Shown: piece by piece, positions 18,139 to 27,497 of the stretch | Layout of the letters: each line of letters opens with the position of its first letter | Position numbering within the stretch: the stretch's first letter is position 1 | Assembly: GCF_002221595.1 (NCBI RefSeq) | Contig: NZ_NHMP01000003.1 | Coordinates: 248,001 to 312,000, forward strand | DNA length: 64,000 nucleotides | From: Turicimonas muris | Lineage (GTDB): Bacteria; Pseudomonadota; Gammaproteobacteria; Burkholderiales; Burkholderiaceae_F | Reading direction: 5' to 3' | The notes under the pieces: model-generated | Databases searched by the model: none | Seen by the model: the letters and a program-made list of their open reading frames with translations, nothing else | Told to the model about the DNA's origin: nothing | Translations under genes and position numbers: made by a program

Positions 18139-18476
18139 AAATTGAAAAATTTAACGTTAAATTCAGCCGAAGCTAGTTTAGGAATAAGGAATTAAATTAA
18201 CCTTAGGCACTCTTGGTCCTTCACTTCACTAGGGAAAGCCCTACCATCTTCGATTCTGACGTTTTGTTTTTTATACCGGCCCTTCTCGAGAACCAGAAAG
18301 ATTAAATGTTACGTATTGCGTTACAGCTAATTTATAAAATCATACTTATCTCTATGTTTTTATAGGAAACCCATTTTAAGCACGATTCCCTCTAAGTGTT
18401 TACGTTTAAGGTTACAGTTACTCAAGAGGTTCGATGCGTTGAACCTGCAATAACCCTTACTGATGGAATTGCTTCT
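18139..18476. promoter_or_regulatory. Divergent control region between ccmA and hupS
   Basis: 338 nt without a gene. It must hold the promoters for the ccm operon (minus) and the hydrogenase operon (plus). Visible elements are the palindrome at 18148-18163 and an inverted repeat TAGGG-AAAG-CCCTA at 18230-18243. No convincing FNR box (TTGAT-N4-ATCAA) or sigma-54 -24/-12 element was seen. Confidence 0.5.
18148..18163. promoter_or_regulatory. 16-bp perfect palindrome upstream of ccmA
   Basis: AATTTAACGTTAAATT, ending 10 nt before the ccmA start codon. A candidate operator that could block ccm transcription or initiation. The binding protein is unknown. Confidence 0.45.
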
Positions 18477-19577
18477 ATGACAGAAACTAACTATGAAATG
18501 ATGCGGCGTCAGGGAGTTTCAAGACGGAGTTTTTTGAAATTCTGCTCCCTCACGGCTGCTTCTCTCGGATTAGGTGCTTCCGGCGCAGCTGATATCGCTC
18601 ACGCTATGGAAACAAAGCCTAGAACTCCAGTTATCTGGCTTCACGGACTTGAATGCACTTGCTGTACAGAGTCTTTTATTCGTTCTTACCATCCGTTGGT
18701 TAAAGATGTCATTCTCTCTATGATTTCTTTAGCATATGACGACACATTGATGGCCGCAGCAGGTGAGCAAGATCACCAAGCTTTGGAAGATGTTATGAAG
18801 AAATTCGACGGCAACTATATTCTTGCTGTTGAAGGTTCTCCATGCTTGGGAGACGACGGTGTCTTCTGTATTCCCGGTGGCAAACCGTTTATTGAAAAAC
18901 TCCTTCACTGCGCTAAAGGAGCAAAAGCCATCATTGCTTGGGGCTCTTGCGCATCTTGGGGTTGTATCAATACTGCAAAACCAAACCCGACTCACTCAGT
19001 ACCTATTACCGATGTAATCAAAGACAAACCGATTATTCGCGTACCGGGTTGTCCTCCGATTCCTGAAGTCATGACCGGTGTCATCACTTACATGCTTACA
19101 TATGATCGTCTTCCTCCGGTTGACGGTCAACTGCGTCCGAAGATGTTCTACGGTCAGAGAATTCATGATAAGTGCTACAGAAGAGCCCACTTTGATGCCG
19201 GTCAGTTCGTTGAAAAATTTGACGACATCGGTGCCAAGCTTGGTTACTGCCTGTACAAAGTCGGCTGCAAAGGACCTATCACTTACAACTCTTGTTCTGC
19301 TATTAGATGGAACGAAGCAATTTCTTGGCCGGTTCAGTCGGGCCATCCATGCCTTGCTTGTTCAGAAGCTGATTTCTGGGATAAAGGTTCCTTCTACGCA
19401 CACGAACCAACTATTCTTCCTCCAAGCTGGGGCCTTGGTATTCAAGCAACTGCTGACCGCGTCGGTCTGGCTGCTCTCGGTGTAGTCGGCGCTGCAATTG
19501 CCGTCCACGTCGCTGCAAGTGCTGTTGCCAGAGCAAAGAGCAAAGAAGTTAATAAAGACATGGGAGCGAACTTATAA
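18477..19577 (+). CDS. hupS: [NiFe]-hydrogenase small subunit, O2-tolerant type
   Basis: 366-residue electron-transfer subunit of a periplasm-facing, membrane-bound uptake hydrogenase. Tat signal SRRSFLKF at 15-22 in a leader of about 44 residues. Proximal-cluster ligands are Cys60, 63, 158 and 192, plus two extra cysteines, Cys62 (ECTCCTES) and Cys163 (GSCASWGC). The spacing equals that of the six-Cys [4Fe-3S] site of E. coli Hyd-1. Distal and medial clusters: [30 protein letters not shown]-terminal hydrophobic anchor is near 325-350. The ATG at 18477 is chosen because it puts the Tat motif near the N-terminus; the frame stays open to a GTG at 18396. It shares one base with hupL. Confidence 0.96.
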   Translation: MTETNYEMMRRQGVSRRSFLKFCSLTAASLGLGASGAADIAHAMETKPRTPVIWLHGLECTCCTESFIRSYHPLVKDVILSMISLAYDDTLMAAAGEQDHQALEDVMKKFDGNYILAVEGSPCLGDDGVFCIPGGKPFIEKLLHCAKGAKAIIAWGSCASWGCINTAKPNPTHSVPITDVIKDKPIIRVPGCPPIPEVMTGVITYMLTYDRLPPVDGQLRPKMFYGQRIHDKCYRRAHFDAGQFVEKFDDIGAKLGYCLYKVGCKGPITYNSCSAIRWNEAISWPVQSGHPCLACSEADFWDKGSFYAHEPTILPPSWGLGIQATADRVGLAALGVVGAAIAVHVAASAVARAKSKEVNKDMGANL

Positions 19578-21337
19578 TGGCAAACCAGAAAATTGTTGTT
19601 GACCCTATCACCCGTATTGAAGGTCACTTACGTATGCAAGCCGTCATGGACGACAACAACGTTATTGTCGATGCCATGTCCACAGGCACAATGTGGAGAG
19701 GTTTGGAAGTCATCCTCAAAGGCCGCGATCCACGTGATGCATGGGCTTTCGTAGAACGTATTTGCGGTGTATGTACCGGGATTCATGCTCTTTCTGCAGT
19801 TAGAGCCGTTGAAGATGCTCTGGGAATTAAGATTCCTAAGAATGCAAACATCATCCGCAACTTGATGAATGCTACCCTCTACTGCCAGGACCACCTTACA
19901 CATTTCTATCAGCTCCACGGCTTGGACTGGATTGATGTAGTAAGCGCGCTGAATGCTGATCCGAAAAAAACCAGCGAAATCCAGGTAGCAATTTCTAATC
20001 ACGCCCTTTCTTCTCCAGCGTACTTCAAAGAAATTCAAGACAGACTTAAGAAGTTTGTTGCAAGCGGCCAACTTGGTATTTTCGCAAATGCCTATTGGGG
20101 CAACCCAGCTTACAAGCTTCCGCCTGAAGTCAACCTTCTCGGTGTAACACACTATCTTGAAAGCTTGGACTATCAGCGTCAAATCGTTAAGGTCCATACA
20201 ATTCTCGGAGGAAAGAACCCACACCCGAACTATTTGGTCGGCGGGGTACCGTGCCCAATTAACATGAACGACACGGGTGCTCAAGGCACAATGGTCAACC
20301 AGATTTGGGTTAACTACATCCGCGATATCGCCAAAGACACAATCAAGTTTATTGAAGAGGTCTACTATCCGGACCTTATGGCAATGGCTCCGTTCTACAA
20401 AGACTGGTTCAAGATTGGCGGAGGCCTCTCCAACCAGAACTTGCTCTGCTACGGCGACTTCCCAAGATATGCCAACGATCTCTCTGAAAAGAGCTTGTTG
20501 ATGCCTAACGGCGCCATCATCGACGGCAAACTTGATGAAATCCACCCGGTTGACCTAAAAGATCCTAACCAGATTAAAGAATTCGTTGATCACTCTTGGT
20601 ATCAGTATCCTCAGCCGGATGCAGGCTTGCATCCATGGGACGGTATCACTGATCCGAAATTTGAACTTGGAGCCGGTACTGAAGGTACCAAGACAGATAT
20701 TAAGTGGCTTGGTGCTGAAAGCCGTTATTCCTGGATTAAAGCTCCTCGCTGGAACGGTCACGCTATGGAAACCGGCCCATTGGCCCGTATGGTGCTTGCA
20801 TACGCTAAGAAGATGCCTGAACAGACAGAATTGGTTAATGAAGCCCTTTCAAAGGCAGGCGTACCAATTCAAGCGATGTTCTCAACTCTTGGCCGTACAT
20901 TGGCTCGATGCTTAGAAGCTCGTATGATGGCTCGTGAAATGCTTCGTTGCGTTGATGAACTCGAAGCCAACATTAAGGCGGGTGACGAAGTTGCTGCCAA
21001 TATGGAAAAATGGGAACCGAGCACATGGCCGCTCGAATGCAAGGGTGTTGGTCCTGCTGAAGCTCCGCGTGGCGCTCTTGGCCACTGGTGCGTCATTAAA
21101 GGCGGTGTCATTGCAAACTGGCAGGCTGTTGTTCCGTCTACTTGGAATGCTTCCCCACGTGATCCGAAGGGCCAATTGGGTGCATATGAAGCCGCATTGC
21201 TCGGTACTCCGGTAGCCGTCGCTAACCAGCCGCTTGAGATCTTGCGTACTATCCATAGTTTCGACCCGTGCTTGGCTTGCGCAACTCACGTACTTTCAAC
21301 TGAAGGACAAGAACTCTGCAAAGTTCAAGTTCGCTAA
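19577..21337 (+). CDS. hupL: [NiFe]-hydrogenase large subunit
   Basis: 586 residues carrying the Ni-Fe(CN)2CO site. The N-terminal ligand motif [10 protein letters not shown] has Cys63 and Cys66; the C-terminal motif DPCLACATH has Cys565 and Cys568. A 15-residue tail after His571 should be removed by the HupD protease once nickel is in. It heterodimerises with HupS and is co-exported through Tat. Start ATG shares a base with the hupS stop (TAATG). Codon use looks highly adapted compared with the accessory genes. Confidence 0.97.
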   Translation: MANQKIVVDPITRIEGHLRMQAVMDDNNVIVDAMSTGTMWRGLEVILKGRDPRDAWAFVERICGVCTGIHALSAVRAVEDALGIKIPKNANIIRNLMNATLYCQDHLTHFYQLHGLDWIDVVSALNADPKKTSEIQVAISNHALSSPAYFKEIQDRLKKFVASGQLGIFANAYWGNPAYKLPPEVNLLGVTHYLESLDYQRQIVKVHTILGGKNPHPNYLVGGVPCPINMNDTGAQGTMVNQIWVNYIRDIAKDTIKFIEEVYYPDLMAMAPFYKDWFKIGGGLSNQNLLCYGDFPRYANDLSEKSLLMPNGAIIDGKLDEIHPVDLKDPNQIKEFVDHSWYQYPQPDAGLHPWDGITDPKFELGAGTEGTKTDIKWLGAESRYSWIKAPRWNGHAMETGPLARMVLAYAKKMPEQTELVNEALSKAGVPIQAMFSTLGRTLARCLEARMMAREMLRCVDELEANIKAGDEVAANMEKWEPSTWPLECKGVGPAEAPRGALGHWCVIKGGVIANWQAVVPSTWNASPRDPKGQLGAYEAALLGTPVAVANQPLEILRTIHSFDPCLACATHVLSTEGQELCKVQVR

Positions 21338-21349
21338 GAAGGGGGTTTT

Positions 21350-22093
21350 ATGAAAATCTCGAAATGGTCGTATGAAATTCTTGAAGGACCGATCGAGCCT
21401 GTATATGTCTATGAGGCCCCAGTTAGGTTTTGGCATTGGGCACAAGCGGTTGTTTTCTTTCTCTTGTGTATCACCGGCTTCTTAATCGGCTGGCCTCCGA
21501 TCCCCAACTATGCGGATACATGGAGCACATATTTCTTCGGACATATTATCCTGATCCACTTAGTATGCGGCATGCTGTTTGCTGCTCTTCTTGCCTACCG
21601 TATCTACTGGGCATTTGTGGGCAACAAATACTCAAGAATGATCTTCATTCTGCCCTTCTGGGACATTATGTGGCTCAAAGGCATCTTCGGTTGCGCTGCT
21701 TATTATCTCTTCTTGAATAAGCATCCAAAAGAATATGTCGGACACAATCCTTTGGCTCAAACCGCAATGTGCTTAATGTACATTCTCGGCAGTGTTCTCA
21801 TCATCATTACCGGGTTTGGTCTTTATGCTCAGCAATGGGGTTGGGATACAGGTTGGATGACATACTTCGGTTGGGTTACTGAATGGCTTGGCGGCCCGCA
21901 GCCGGTAAGAACCTTCCACCATTTGCTGATGTACTACATCCTTATCTTCCTCTGCGCTCACTTATACATGAGCTTCCGTGAAGATATTATGGGCGGCGGT
22001 ACTCAGGTATCCACAATTATCAACGGCATCCGCTACTTCAAGGAACCTCAGTTCCCGGACGCGGAGATCGAAAGAACTTACTCCGGTAAGTAA
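21350..22093 (+). CDS. hupC: Hydrogenase b-type cytochrome subunit
   Basis: 247-residue membrane diheme cytochrome b (HupC/HyaC/HoxZ). Four helices with histidines in VRFWHWAQAVVFF, GHIILIHLVCG and RTFHHLLMYYIL, consistent with heme ligands. It anchors HupSL and passes electrons from H2 to quinone. A GAAGGGGG stretch precedes the ATG, 12 nt after hupL. Third gene of the structural hupSLC unit. Confidence 0.95.
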   Translation: MKISKWSYEILEGPIEPVYVYEAPVRFWHWAQAVVFFLLCITGFLIGWPPIPNYADTWSTYFFGHIILIHLVCGMLFAALLAYRIYWAFVGNKYSRMIFILPFWDIMWLKGIFGCAAYYLFLNKHPKEYVGHNPLAQTAMCLMYILGSVLIIITGFGLYAQQWGWDTGWMTYFGWVTEWLGGPQPVRTFHHLLMYYILIFLCAHLYMSFREDIMGGGTQVSTIINGIRYFKEPQFPDAEIERTYSGK

Positions 22094-22113
22094 TTTCTAG
22101 GCGTTGTATAAAA

Positions 22114-22458
22114 TTGGCTGCAGAATTACGGAATAAAGGATTCGGAAGAGAGGCCAAATTATCCGACCTCTCCTTCCTGAAGTCCTGCAGAAGCGCCCCT
22201 CACCCGGGAGCGTTCTTAGATTCCAGATTTCTGCAGCCCCTTTCTATTTCTCAGGCTCACCTTGCGAGGGCCTTAGGAATCTCAAGAAGAAGAGTTAATG
22301 AACTAGTAGTAGGAAAACGCTCAATAACTCCCTCTACCGCTATAAAGCTTGCCCGCTTCTTTAATACGGACCCCGAATTTTGGCTTACGCTGCAAATGCA
22401 CTGGGATCTATACCAGGAACTGGAAAAAGAAAAGCGACAAAGTCTTCCCGCACAATAA
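22114..22458 (+). CDS. HigA/VapI-family helix-turn-helix protein, no toxin partner
   Basis: 114 residues. The core HPGAFLDSRFL, LARALGISRRRVNELVVGKRS, AIKLARFF and PEFWLTLQMHWDL matches HigA-type antitoxin/XRE regulators. A roughly 29-residue N-terminal extension (RNKGFGREAKLSDLSFLK) is unusual for the family. The only available start is TTG at 22114, 20 nt after hupC, without a clear Shine-Dalgarno. No HigB-like toxin lies beside it. It occupies the place where rhizobial loci carry hupE, and a terminator follows. It may regulate the hup genes or be a stray antitoxin; function unproven. Confidence 0.75.
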   Translation: MAAELRNKGFGREAKLSDLSFLKSCRSAPHPGAFLDSRFLQPLSISQAHLARALGISRRRVNELVVGKRSITPSTAIKLARFFNTDPEFWLTLQMHWDLYQELEKEKRQSLPAQ

Positions 22459-22462
22459 GAAG

Positions 22463-22490
22463 CTCGTCTCTGACGAGTTTTGTTGTTTTT
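22463..22490 (+). terminator. Rho-independent terminator after the HigA-like gene
   Basis: CTCGTC-TCT-GACGAG stem followed by TTTTGTTGTTTTT. Ends the hupSLC-higA transcript and separates it from the maturation genes. Confidence 0.85.
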
Positions 22491-22621
22491 ATATCCTCCT
22501 TTTCAGTCCTTCTTATATAACTTATTCATATTACTTTTAGTTAATTTCTTTATCTATACAAAAATTTCAATCCACTCGCTATTTAAGAGCCAATCATTAG
22601 TATTTCCACTTACTTTTACCG

Positions 22622-22627
22622 TATAAT
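22622..22627 (+). promoter_or_regulatory. Putative -10 box of the hupD-hyp operon
   Basis: TATAAT, 44 nt upstream of the hupD ATG in the 212-nt gap after a terminator. No good -35 hexamer is visible at 16-18 bp, so an activator may be needed. Confidence 0.45.
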
Positions 22628-22670
22628 CACTTGGATAAGTAAGTGTAACTACGAAGGTTACTAATAGCGT

Positions 22671-23303
22671 ATGACAAAAGAAATTCCAACTTTAATCCTC
22701 GGGATCGGAAACATTCTTTGGGCTGACGAAGGCTTTGGCGTAAGAGCTGTTGAAGAGTTCCATAAAAGCTACGCAGTGCTTGATCCGGCAGACAAAGTAA
22801 TCGACGGAGGCACTCTCGGAATGTATCTGTTCGATGACATTTGTAGATGCGACAAGCTTCTGGTTTTTGACTGCTGTGATTTTCACGGAAAACCCGGTGA
22901 ATTAAGAGTTCTTCACGATAAAGAAATTTCAATTTGGACATCAACCAAACTTTCCCCGCACCAAGACGGAATGAATGACTTATTAGCAGCTGCTCATCTA
23001 CGCTTGTCTGCGCCGAACCAAATCATCGTTGTGGGCTTCCAGCCTGTGCTTCTTGATGATTACGGTGGTTCTTTATCTAATGAGGCCAAAAAACAGCTCG
23101 GGCCAGCCGTTGAGGCTGCTTTTAAAGAATTAAAAAACTGGGGTGTCCCTTTAAGAGAAAGAACTCTGAACGAATCTTACGAGCCTCTGAATGAAAACTC
23201 TGCCCTGAACATGGAAAGGTACGAAGCAGAAAGACCTTCTCAAGAAGAGGCTGATCGAACGGGTGATAGAAGATACGCCTTTATCCGCACTAACGAGGCA
23301 TAA
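22671..23303 (+). CDS. hupD: Hydrogenase maturation endopeptidase
   Basis: 210 residues. ILGIGNILWADEGFGVRAVE (Ni-sensing Glu in DEG), VIDGGTLGMYL, VFDCCDF and LSPHQDGMNDLL (His) are the HyaD/HybD/HupD motifs. It removes the HupL C-terminal tail after nickel insertion. The C-terminus (about 165-210) is longer and more charged than in E. coli HyaD. First gene of the accessory operon. Confidence 0.95.
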   Translation: MTKEIPTLILGIGNILWADEGFGVRAVEEFHKSYAVLDPADKVIDGGTLGMYLFDDICRCDKLLVFDCCDFHGKPGELRVLHDKEISIWTSTKLSPHQDGMNDLLAAAHLRLSAPNQIIVVGFQPVLLDDYGGSLSNEAKKQLGPAVEAAFKELKNWGVPLRERTLNESYEPLNENSALNMERYEAERPSQEEADRTGDRRYAFIRTNEA

Positions 23304-23306
23304 CCT

Positions 23307-23627
23307 ATGTGTATCGGAATACCAATGATCGTCAAGGAGCTTCCGGATGAAGGCGTGGCCATCTGTGAAGGCAGAGGCCTGCGGGAAAAAATCGACATTA
23401 TGATGGTTGGCCCGCTTGAACCCGGAACTTGGATCCTGGCATGGAACGGAACAGCAATGGACGTTCTTACGGAAGACAGAGCTGCCCAAGTAAACAAAGC
23501 GTTAGATTCTCTGGAAAACGTGATGAACGGGAATCTTGATCCAAATACTGAGGACGCATTTGCCGACATCACTGCAAACACCGGACGTCTTCCTCCGCAT
23601 CTGGCTGCCCAATTAAAAAAGAGGTAA
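23307..23627 (+). CDS. hupF: HypC-family hydrogenase chaperone HupF
   Basis: 106 residues beginning MCIGIP, the HypC-family N-terminus whose Cys2 contacts the Fe centre. A beta-barrel core ends WILAWNGTAMDVL, followed by a helical extension (about 65-106) typical of HupF. In Rhizobium HupF protects the large subunit under O2. Starts 3 nt after hupD. A separate HypC is encoded at 30477. Confidence 0.92.
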   Translation: MCIGIPMIVKELPDEGVAICEGRGLREKIDIMMVGPLEPGTWILAWNGTAMDVLTEDRAAQVNKALDSLENVMNGNLDPNTEDAFADITANTGRLPPHLAAQLKKR

Positions 23628-23629
23628 TC

Positions 23630-24073
23630 ATGCTTATAGAAGTACCTAAAAAAATAGATCTGCAGACTCATCCTATCTTTAAAAAAATGACTGAGGAATG
23701 TGGTTTCGAGCAAATTGATTCCGATTCTTTTGAAGCATTTCTTAAGAAAGACGGTCTTTCTCTGATTCTCTTTGTAGACGATCCAAACCGCATGAAAGAA
23801 ACTATGGATGCGATCGTCATTGCTCCAGAGTTGGCAAAATCCTGTCAATTAATCAAAAACAAAGCTGTCATCTGCCCTCCTCATGCCAGAAAACTTTCTG
23901 CTATCTACGGCTTCAAACGCTGGCCGGCTATGGTATTTGTAAGAGACGGTGCTTATCTCGGAGCGGTCGACGGCTTGCGTCTGTGGTCTCAACTTGTTGC
24001 TGAAGTTGATGAAATTATTCAGCGTTCTCCTTCCTTCCCACCATCAATCGGAATTCCTGTTAAATCATGCTAA
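23630..24073 (+). CDS. hupG: Hydrogenase accessory protein HupG/HyaE (thioredoxin-like)
   Basis: 147 residues with a thioredoxin-like fold lacking a CXXC pair (SLILFVDDPNR, YGFKRWPAMVFVRDGAYLGAVDG). HyaE/HupG proteins bind the Tat signal of the small subunit and proofread its export. Starts 2 nt after hupF and overlaps hupH by 7 nt. Confidence 0.9.
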   Translation: MLIEVPKKIDLQTHPIFKKMTEECGFEQIDSDSFEAFLKKDGLSLILFVDDPNRMKETMDAIVIAPELAKSCQLIKNKAVICPPHARKLSAIYGFKRWPAMVFVRDGAYLGAVDGLRLWSQLVAEVDEIIQRSPSFPPSIGIPVKSC

Positions 24074-24984
24074 ACAAATTTACTTCTCGGCCAATCAACA
24101 TTCCAATTAAAAGCATCGGCCCCGGTTCACAGCCCGATGAAGAAAAGGCAATGACCATCGGTGTTCCAGATACCGTGGAAACATACATCCGACCTCGTGC
24201 TCCGGAAATCAGCGATAAAGAAACGGCAACTCGCTGCCGTCAATTATTCATTGAGCTTTATCAAGAAATGAAGAATTGGAACCAAAATTCCAATGCGGCC
24301 GGTCCCTCTTTCGCTTTAAACCATCTTGATCCTGCTACCTTGAATTTGGTCAACCAAATGTTGGGTGAAGGCGAAGTTTCTATCATCATCAAACTTCCGC
24401 AGGATAATTTCGACGAGATCCGCATTCAAGAATCCATCTTCGTCGGTGTTTGGCGTGTCTGCTATTACAAAGATGGCAAACCAATTTCCGACCAGATCGA
24501 AGTAAGCGCCATACCCGCCTGCGTACCGGAAGCCGCTTATCTGACTTCTAAAGAGGGACTTAACCCTACAAAGGAAGACCCGGAGGCCATGAACAGCCCT
24601 GCCATCTTGGCTGAACTTAACGCCGCTCTTAAGAGCTGGGAACCGGGCGCACCAGCTAAGACATTTAATTTGAGTCATCTTCCAATGACTCCGGCTGACA
24701 ATCAGATCATTGACACAGCTCTTGGCATGGGCGCCGTGCATATGATGTCCAGAGGATTCGGAAACTGCCATATTCTTTCCACCGACGTTCGTCATGCATG
24801 GAGAATTCAGTACTTTAACAACGCTCCGACTCGTTTGATGATTCTCAACACCATTGTCGTCTGCGGTCTCCCCGAAGAAGCACTTGCCTCTGCAGAAGAT
24901 CTTCAGGACTCGGTCTTGCGAATCAAAGAATTGGTCGAATGGGTTACATCTAGCTGGGAGCTTTCTTCCGTGGAGTTGTCTTAA
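24067..24984 (+). CDS. hupH: Hydrogenase expression/formation protein HupH/HyaF
   Basis: 305 residues. Two similar halves ([11 protein letters not shown] near residue 97 and [18 protein letters not shown] near 220) and [19 protein letters not shown] are typical of HupH/HyaF. It is implicated in maturation of the small subunit and its FeS clusters. Overlaps hupG by 7 nt and hupI by 1 nt (TAATG). Confidence 0.92.
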   Translation: MLNKFTSRPINIPIKSIGPGSQPDEEKAMTIGVPDTVETYIRPRAPEISDKETATRCRQLFIELYQEMKNWNQNSNAAGPSFALNHLDPATLNLVNQMLGEGEVSIIIKLPQDNFDEIRIQESIFVGVWRVCYYKDGKPISDQIEVSAIPACVPEAAYLTSKEGLNPTKEDPEAMNSPAILAELNAALKSWEPGAPAKTFNLSHLPMTPADNQIIDTALGMGAVHMMSRGFGNCHILSTDVRHAWRIQYFNNAPTRLMILNTIVVCGLPEEALASAEDLQDSVLRIKELVEWVTSSWELSSVELS

Positions 24985-25214
24985 TGCATGGCTTTGAAGG
25001 AACTTATTTAGGGGACGCCTCCAAGCTCAAGGACACAGACTGCTTGGAATGTAAGGTCTGCCACTATGTTTACGATCCGGAAAAAGGCGATATTGATCAG
25101 AATATCGAACCTTCTACTCCATTTTCTCAACTTCCTGACTATTGGTGCTGCCCGGTCTGCGGATGCGAAAAAGAACTGTTCATGGTAGTTCCCAAAGATT
25201 ATGCAGAAAAGTGA
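24984..25214 (+). CDS. hupI: Rubredoxin HupI
   Basis: 76 residues with the two rubredoxin knuckles [14 protein letters not shown] and [12 protein letters not shown]; four cysteines would bind one Fe. An N-terminal extension of about 20 residues is normal for HupI. Likely an electron donor/acceptor in hydrogenase maturation under oxygen. Start overlaps hupH (TAATG) and the end overlaps hupJ by 14 nt. Confidence 0.95.
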   Translation: MHGFEGTYLGDASKLKDTDCLECKVCHYVYDPEKGDIDQNIEPSTPFSQLPDYWCCPVCGCEKELFMVVPKDYAEK

Positions 25215-25764
25215 GGTGTCTGCCGTTTGGAAACCAAATCCAGCCTCTCGTTTAGAGGCTGGGTTTAAGTACATTCATCAAAACCGAATGAAGGGACTCC
25301 CCTTTCTTCATCCGAAAGTTAAGGTCCACGCCGTTGGTTTTAAGAAATGGACGAACTTCTGGCTCGGAGTCATGGTCACGCCTTGGGCCATCAATCTTAT
25401 TTTATGTGAGGGAGAAGAAGGATATTGGAAATCAGTTCCTGAAGGGAAAAAACTTCATTATCAATTTCCGGCCGGTCTCTATGACTTTATCAGCGTCAAG
25501 GATAAAATCCTTGGTGAATACAAAATGTGTTCCCTCCTTTCCCCTCTTGAGGAAATTACGGACGATCAAATGGCTGTCGAAGTCGCCTATGCCGCTCTCG
25601 ATGAAATTATGAAAGATGAGCAGCCTGAAGAAGAAGGCACTCCTATGGTTGAATCTAAACGAGAAGTCGAGGAAGAGGCAGTAGAAAAAGCCGTAGAGAA
25701 CACTTTATCTAAACCAATTTCTAGAAGATCCTTCTTTAGAAGGAAACAACAGGAGAACACATGA
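25201..25764 (+). CDS. hupJ: [NiFe]-hydrogenase assembly chaperone HupJ/HybE
   Basis: 187 residues. The HybE-family core is [29 protein letters not shown] and [12 protein letters not shown], then [16 protein letters not shown]. The last 60 residues are acidic then basic, ending [14 protein letters not shown], a Tat-like motif at the wrong end whose relevance is unclear. The core family chaperones the small subunit. ATG overlaps hupI; overlaps hupK by 4 nt. Confidence 0.9.
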   Translation: MQKSEVSAVWKPNPASRLEAGFKYIHQNRMKGLPFLHPKVKVHAVGFKKWTNFWLGVMVTPWAINLILCEGEEGYWKSVPEGKKLHYQFPAGLYDFISVKDKILGEYKMCSLLSPLEEITDDQMAVEVAYAALDEIMKDEQPEEEGTPMVESKREVEEEAVEKAVENTLSKPISRRSFFRRKQQENT

Positions 25765-26867
25765 GCTTTGTCGGAAATCTCAATATTTTTCTCGATACAG
25801 ACGATAACTGTGTAAGAAATGCAGCTGTGAAAGCTTCTTCTGAAGTTTCTGTAGAAAAGTTATTTATCGGCAAAACCGCAGAGGAAGTCTTTGAACTCAT
25901 TCCTATTCTTTTTTCTCTCTGCCCCGACTCACAGAGTGCAGCTGCCAAACTTGCGTTGTATGAAGCTTCGGGACAAGACACCAAAGAAACCCTCAAAGAC
26001 TGCGTTTGGCAGAATTACCTGGAAATCATTAACGAAGGAGTACGTTTCTTTTTGCTGCAGCTTGCTCCTGAAGCTTTCCGAAAAAGACACATTCACCGCA
26101 TTGTCGAGATTCGTGCACAAGTAAGCGAACTTAAAAAAGTTGATCCTCGCGATTCGGAAAAAGTTAAACAAGAAAAAAGAAAATTAGCAGACTTGGCTCT
26201 TCCTCTTTTGCTGGCCGACTTCGGCGAAGATTGGGAGCAAGATCTTCTCAATGGATTCACCGACGAAACTTCTGAAGACATTCCGTCAATCTTTGCGGCT
26301 CTTAACTCTCACCGTAACTTAGGATGGTGCAGACTTCCTCTTCTTAAAAAGACTCCTCGAGTGCTTTTAGAAGATGTGAAGGAAAAGAAACTATGGATGT
26401 CAAAAGGACATAAGTTCGATATCAAACATCTAACGGGAGCAGTAGCACGTCAAAGAAAAGATCCTCTTATTTCTTATCTGCTCGCACAAGATGGAAACAC
26501 GGCATACACCCGACTTTGCGCCAGATTCGTTGAACTCATTACAACTCTGATGGATGACTTCCCTTCCGAGATTTCTGCCTCAGTCTTGAAGTTGGAAGAT
26601 AAATGCGCGCTAAGCGTTATTCAAAACTCTCGCGGCGTTCTTTTTCACTTTGCCAAATTGGAAGAAAAAAAGGGAAAAACCGTCATTGCAGATTACGGTA
26701 TCTTGACTCCAACAGAGCTGAATGTAACTGACTCCCATGCTTTTAATGATTCTTTAAAAGACATTTCAGGACAGTCGGAAGATGAATTAAAAAAACTGGT
26801 TTATCTGGTGGTTTCTTCCTACGACCCGTGTGTTCAAATCAATATCGAGGTCAATAAAAATGCATGA
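25761..26867 (+). CDS. hupK: Hydrogenase maturation factor HupK (degenerate large-subunit paralogue)
   Basis: 368 residues. LCPDSQSAAAKLALYEASG near residue 52 resembles the first nickel motif of large subunits with one cysteine left, and the C-terminal SYDPCVQINIEV mirrors [11 protein letters not shown]. This pattern of a shrunken, partly ligand-less HupL is known for HupK/HoxV, a scaffold for assembly of the Fe(CN)2CO unit. Charged middle part (KVDPRDSEKVKQEKRK). Overlaps hupJ by 4 nt and hypA by 8 nt. Confidence 0.87.
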   Translation: MSFVGNLNIFLDTDDNCVRNAAVKASSEVSVEKLFIGKTAEEVFELIPILFSLCPDSQSAAAKLALYEASGQDTKETLKDCVWQNYLEIINEGVRFFLLQLAPEAFRKRHIHRIVEIRAQVSELKKVDPRDSEKVKQEKRKLADLALPLLLADFGEDWEQDLLNGFTDETSEDIPSIFAALNSHRNLGWCRLPLLKKTPRVLLEDVKEKKLWMSKGHKFDIKHLTGAVARQRKDPLISYLLAQDGNTAYTRLCARFVELITTLMDDFPSEISASVLKLEDKCALSVIQNSRGVLFHFAKLEEKKGKTVIADYGILTPTELNVTDSHAFNDSLKDISGQSEDELKKLVYLVVSSYDPCVQINIEVNKNA

Positions 26868-27210
26868 GATGTCTTTGGCGCAAAGCATTGTGGAGATTGT
26901 TGAGAGCGTTTCACAACAGAACAACAATCGGGATGTAGCAAAAATTAAATTAATCGTCGGCGAGTTGGCTGGAGTTGAGCTGCAATCCTTGATGCAAAGT
27001 CTCACAATCGCCTCTCATGGGACTGTAATGGAAGGAGCAGAAATTGAACTTGAACGCCCGGAAGGAACAGCTTGGTGCATGAAGTGTGCTCAAACCGTTC
27101 CGTTCCATCATTTAGGCGATCCTTGTCCTATTTGCGGAGGGTATCAGTTAAGAATTAACGGTGGCAACGAGTTCAGGGTCTCAGAACTTGAACTTAAAAC
27201 AGAAGATTAG
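26860..27210 (+). CDS. hypA: Nickel metallochaperone HypA
   Basis: 116 residues starting MHEMSLAQSIV, where His2 is the Ni ligand. The zinc site CMKC...CPIC lies near residues 73-92. Works with HypB to deliver Ni to the large subunit. ATG at 26860 is fixed by the family N-terminus; it overlaps hupK by 8 nt. Confidence 0.96.
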   Translation: MHEMSLAQSIVEIVESVSQQNNNRDVAKIKLIVGELAGVELQSLMQSLTIASHGTVMEGAEIELERPEGTAWCMKCAQTVPFHHLGDPCPICGGYQLRINGGNEFRVSELELKTED

Positions 27211-27228
27211 TAACACTTGGAGGTTAAT

Positions 27229-27435
27229 ATGTGTATTACATGTGGATGCGGCGGCAAAGGCGCAACAATTGAAGATTTGGATCAATCAGGACAGCATATT
27301 CATGCTCATCACCATGGTGATCATGAACATTGCCACGGCCATGAACATCATCACGAACATGATTATGACCACCAACACGAACACAGCCATGAACATCATC
27401 ATGATCATGGACAGGAACATGATCATACTAATTAA
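27229..27435 (+). CDS. Stand-alone His-rich metal-binding protein, N-terminal domain of HypB
   Basis: 68 residues: MCITCGCGGKG, then a tail with about 23 histidines among Asp and Glu. In ordinary HypB these two elements (high-affinity CXXCGC nickel site and His-rich nickel store) form the N-terminus of the GTPase polypeptide. Here they end in a stop, and the GTPase begins 62 nt later with its own ATG. A strong GGAGG lies 6 nt before the ATG, so it is a real gene and not debris. Likely a nickel-binding or storage partner of HypB. The skewed composition gives spurious open frames on the overlapping strand. Confidence 0.85.
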   Translation: MCITCGCGGKGATIEDLDQSGQHIHAHHHGDHEHCHGHEHHHEHDYDHQHEHSHEHHHDHGQEHDHTN

Positions 27436-27497
27436 TCAGTTAGATTCCCCGAACGAATAGAACTGAAAAAATAAATTAATTTCTAAAAAGGTATTTC

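Noticed and set aside
19628-20545. Open frame of 305 codons on the minus strand inside hupL
   Set aside because: Shadow of the strongly conserved hupL frame; no family features.
27270-27430. CRISPR-like or microsatellite repeat from CAT/GAT periodicity
   Set aside because: The repeats encode a His/Asp/Glu tract and have no spacers.
27161-27460. Second open frame across the His-rich gene (Met/Ile/Asn-rich)
   Set aside because: Produced by the CAT/GAT repeats read in another frame; no ribosome site.
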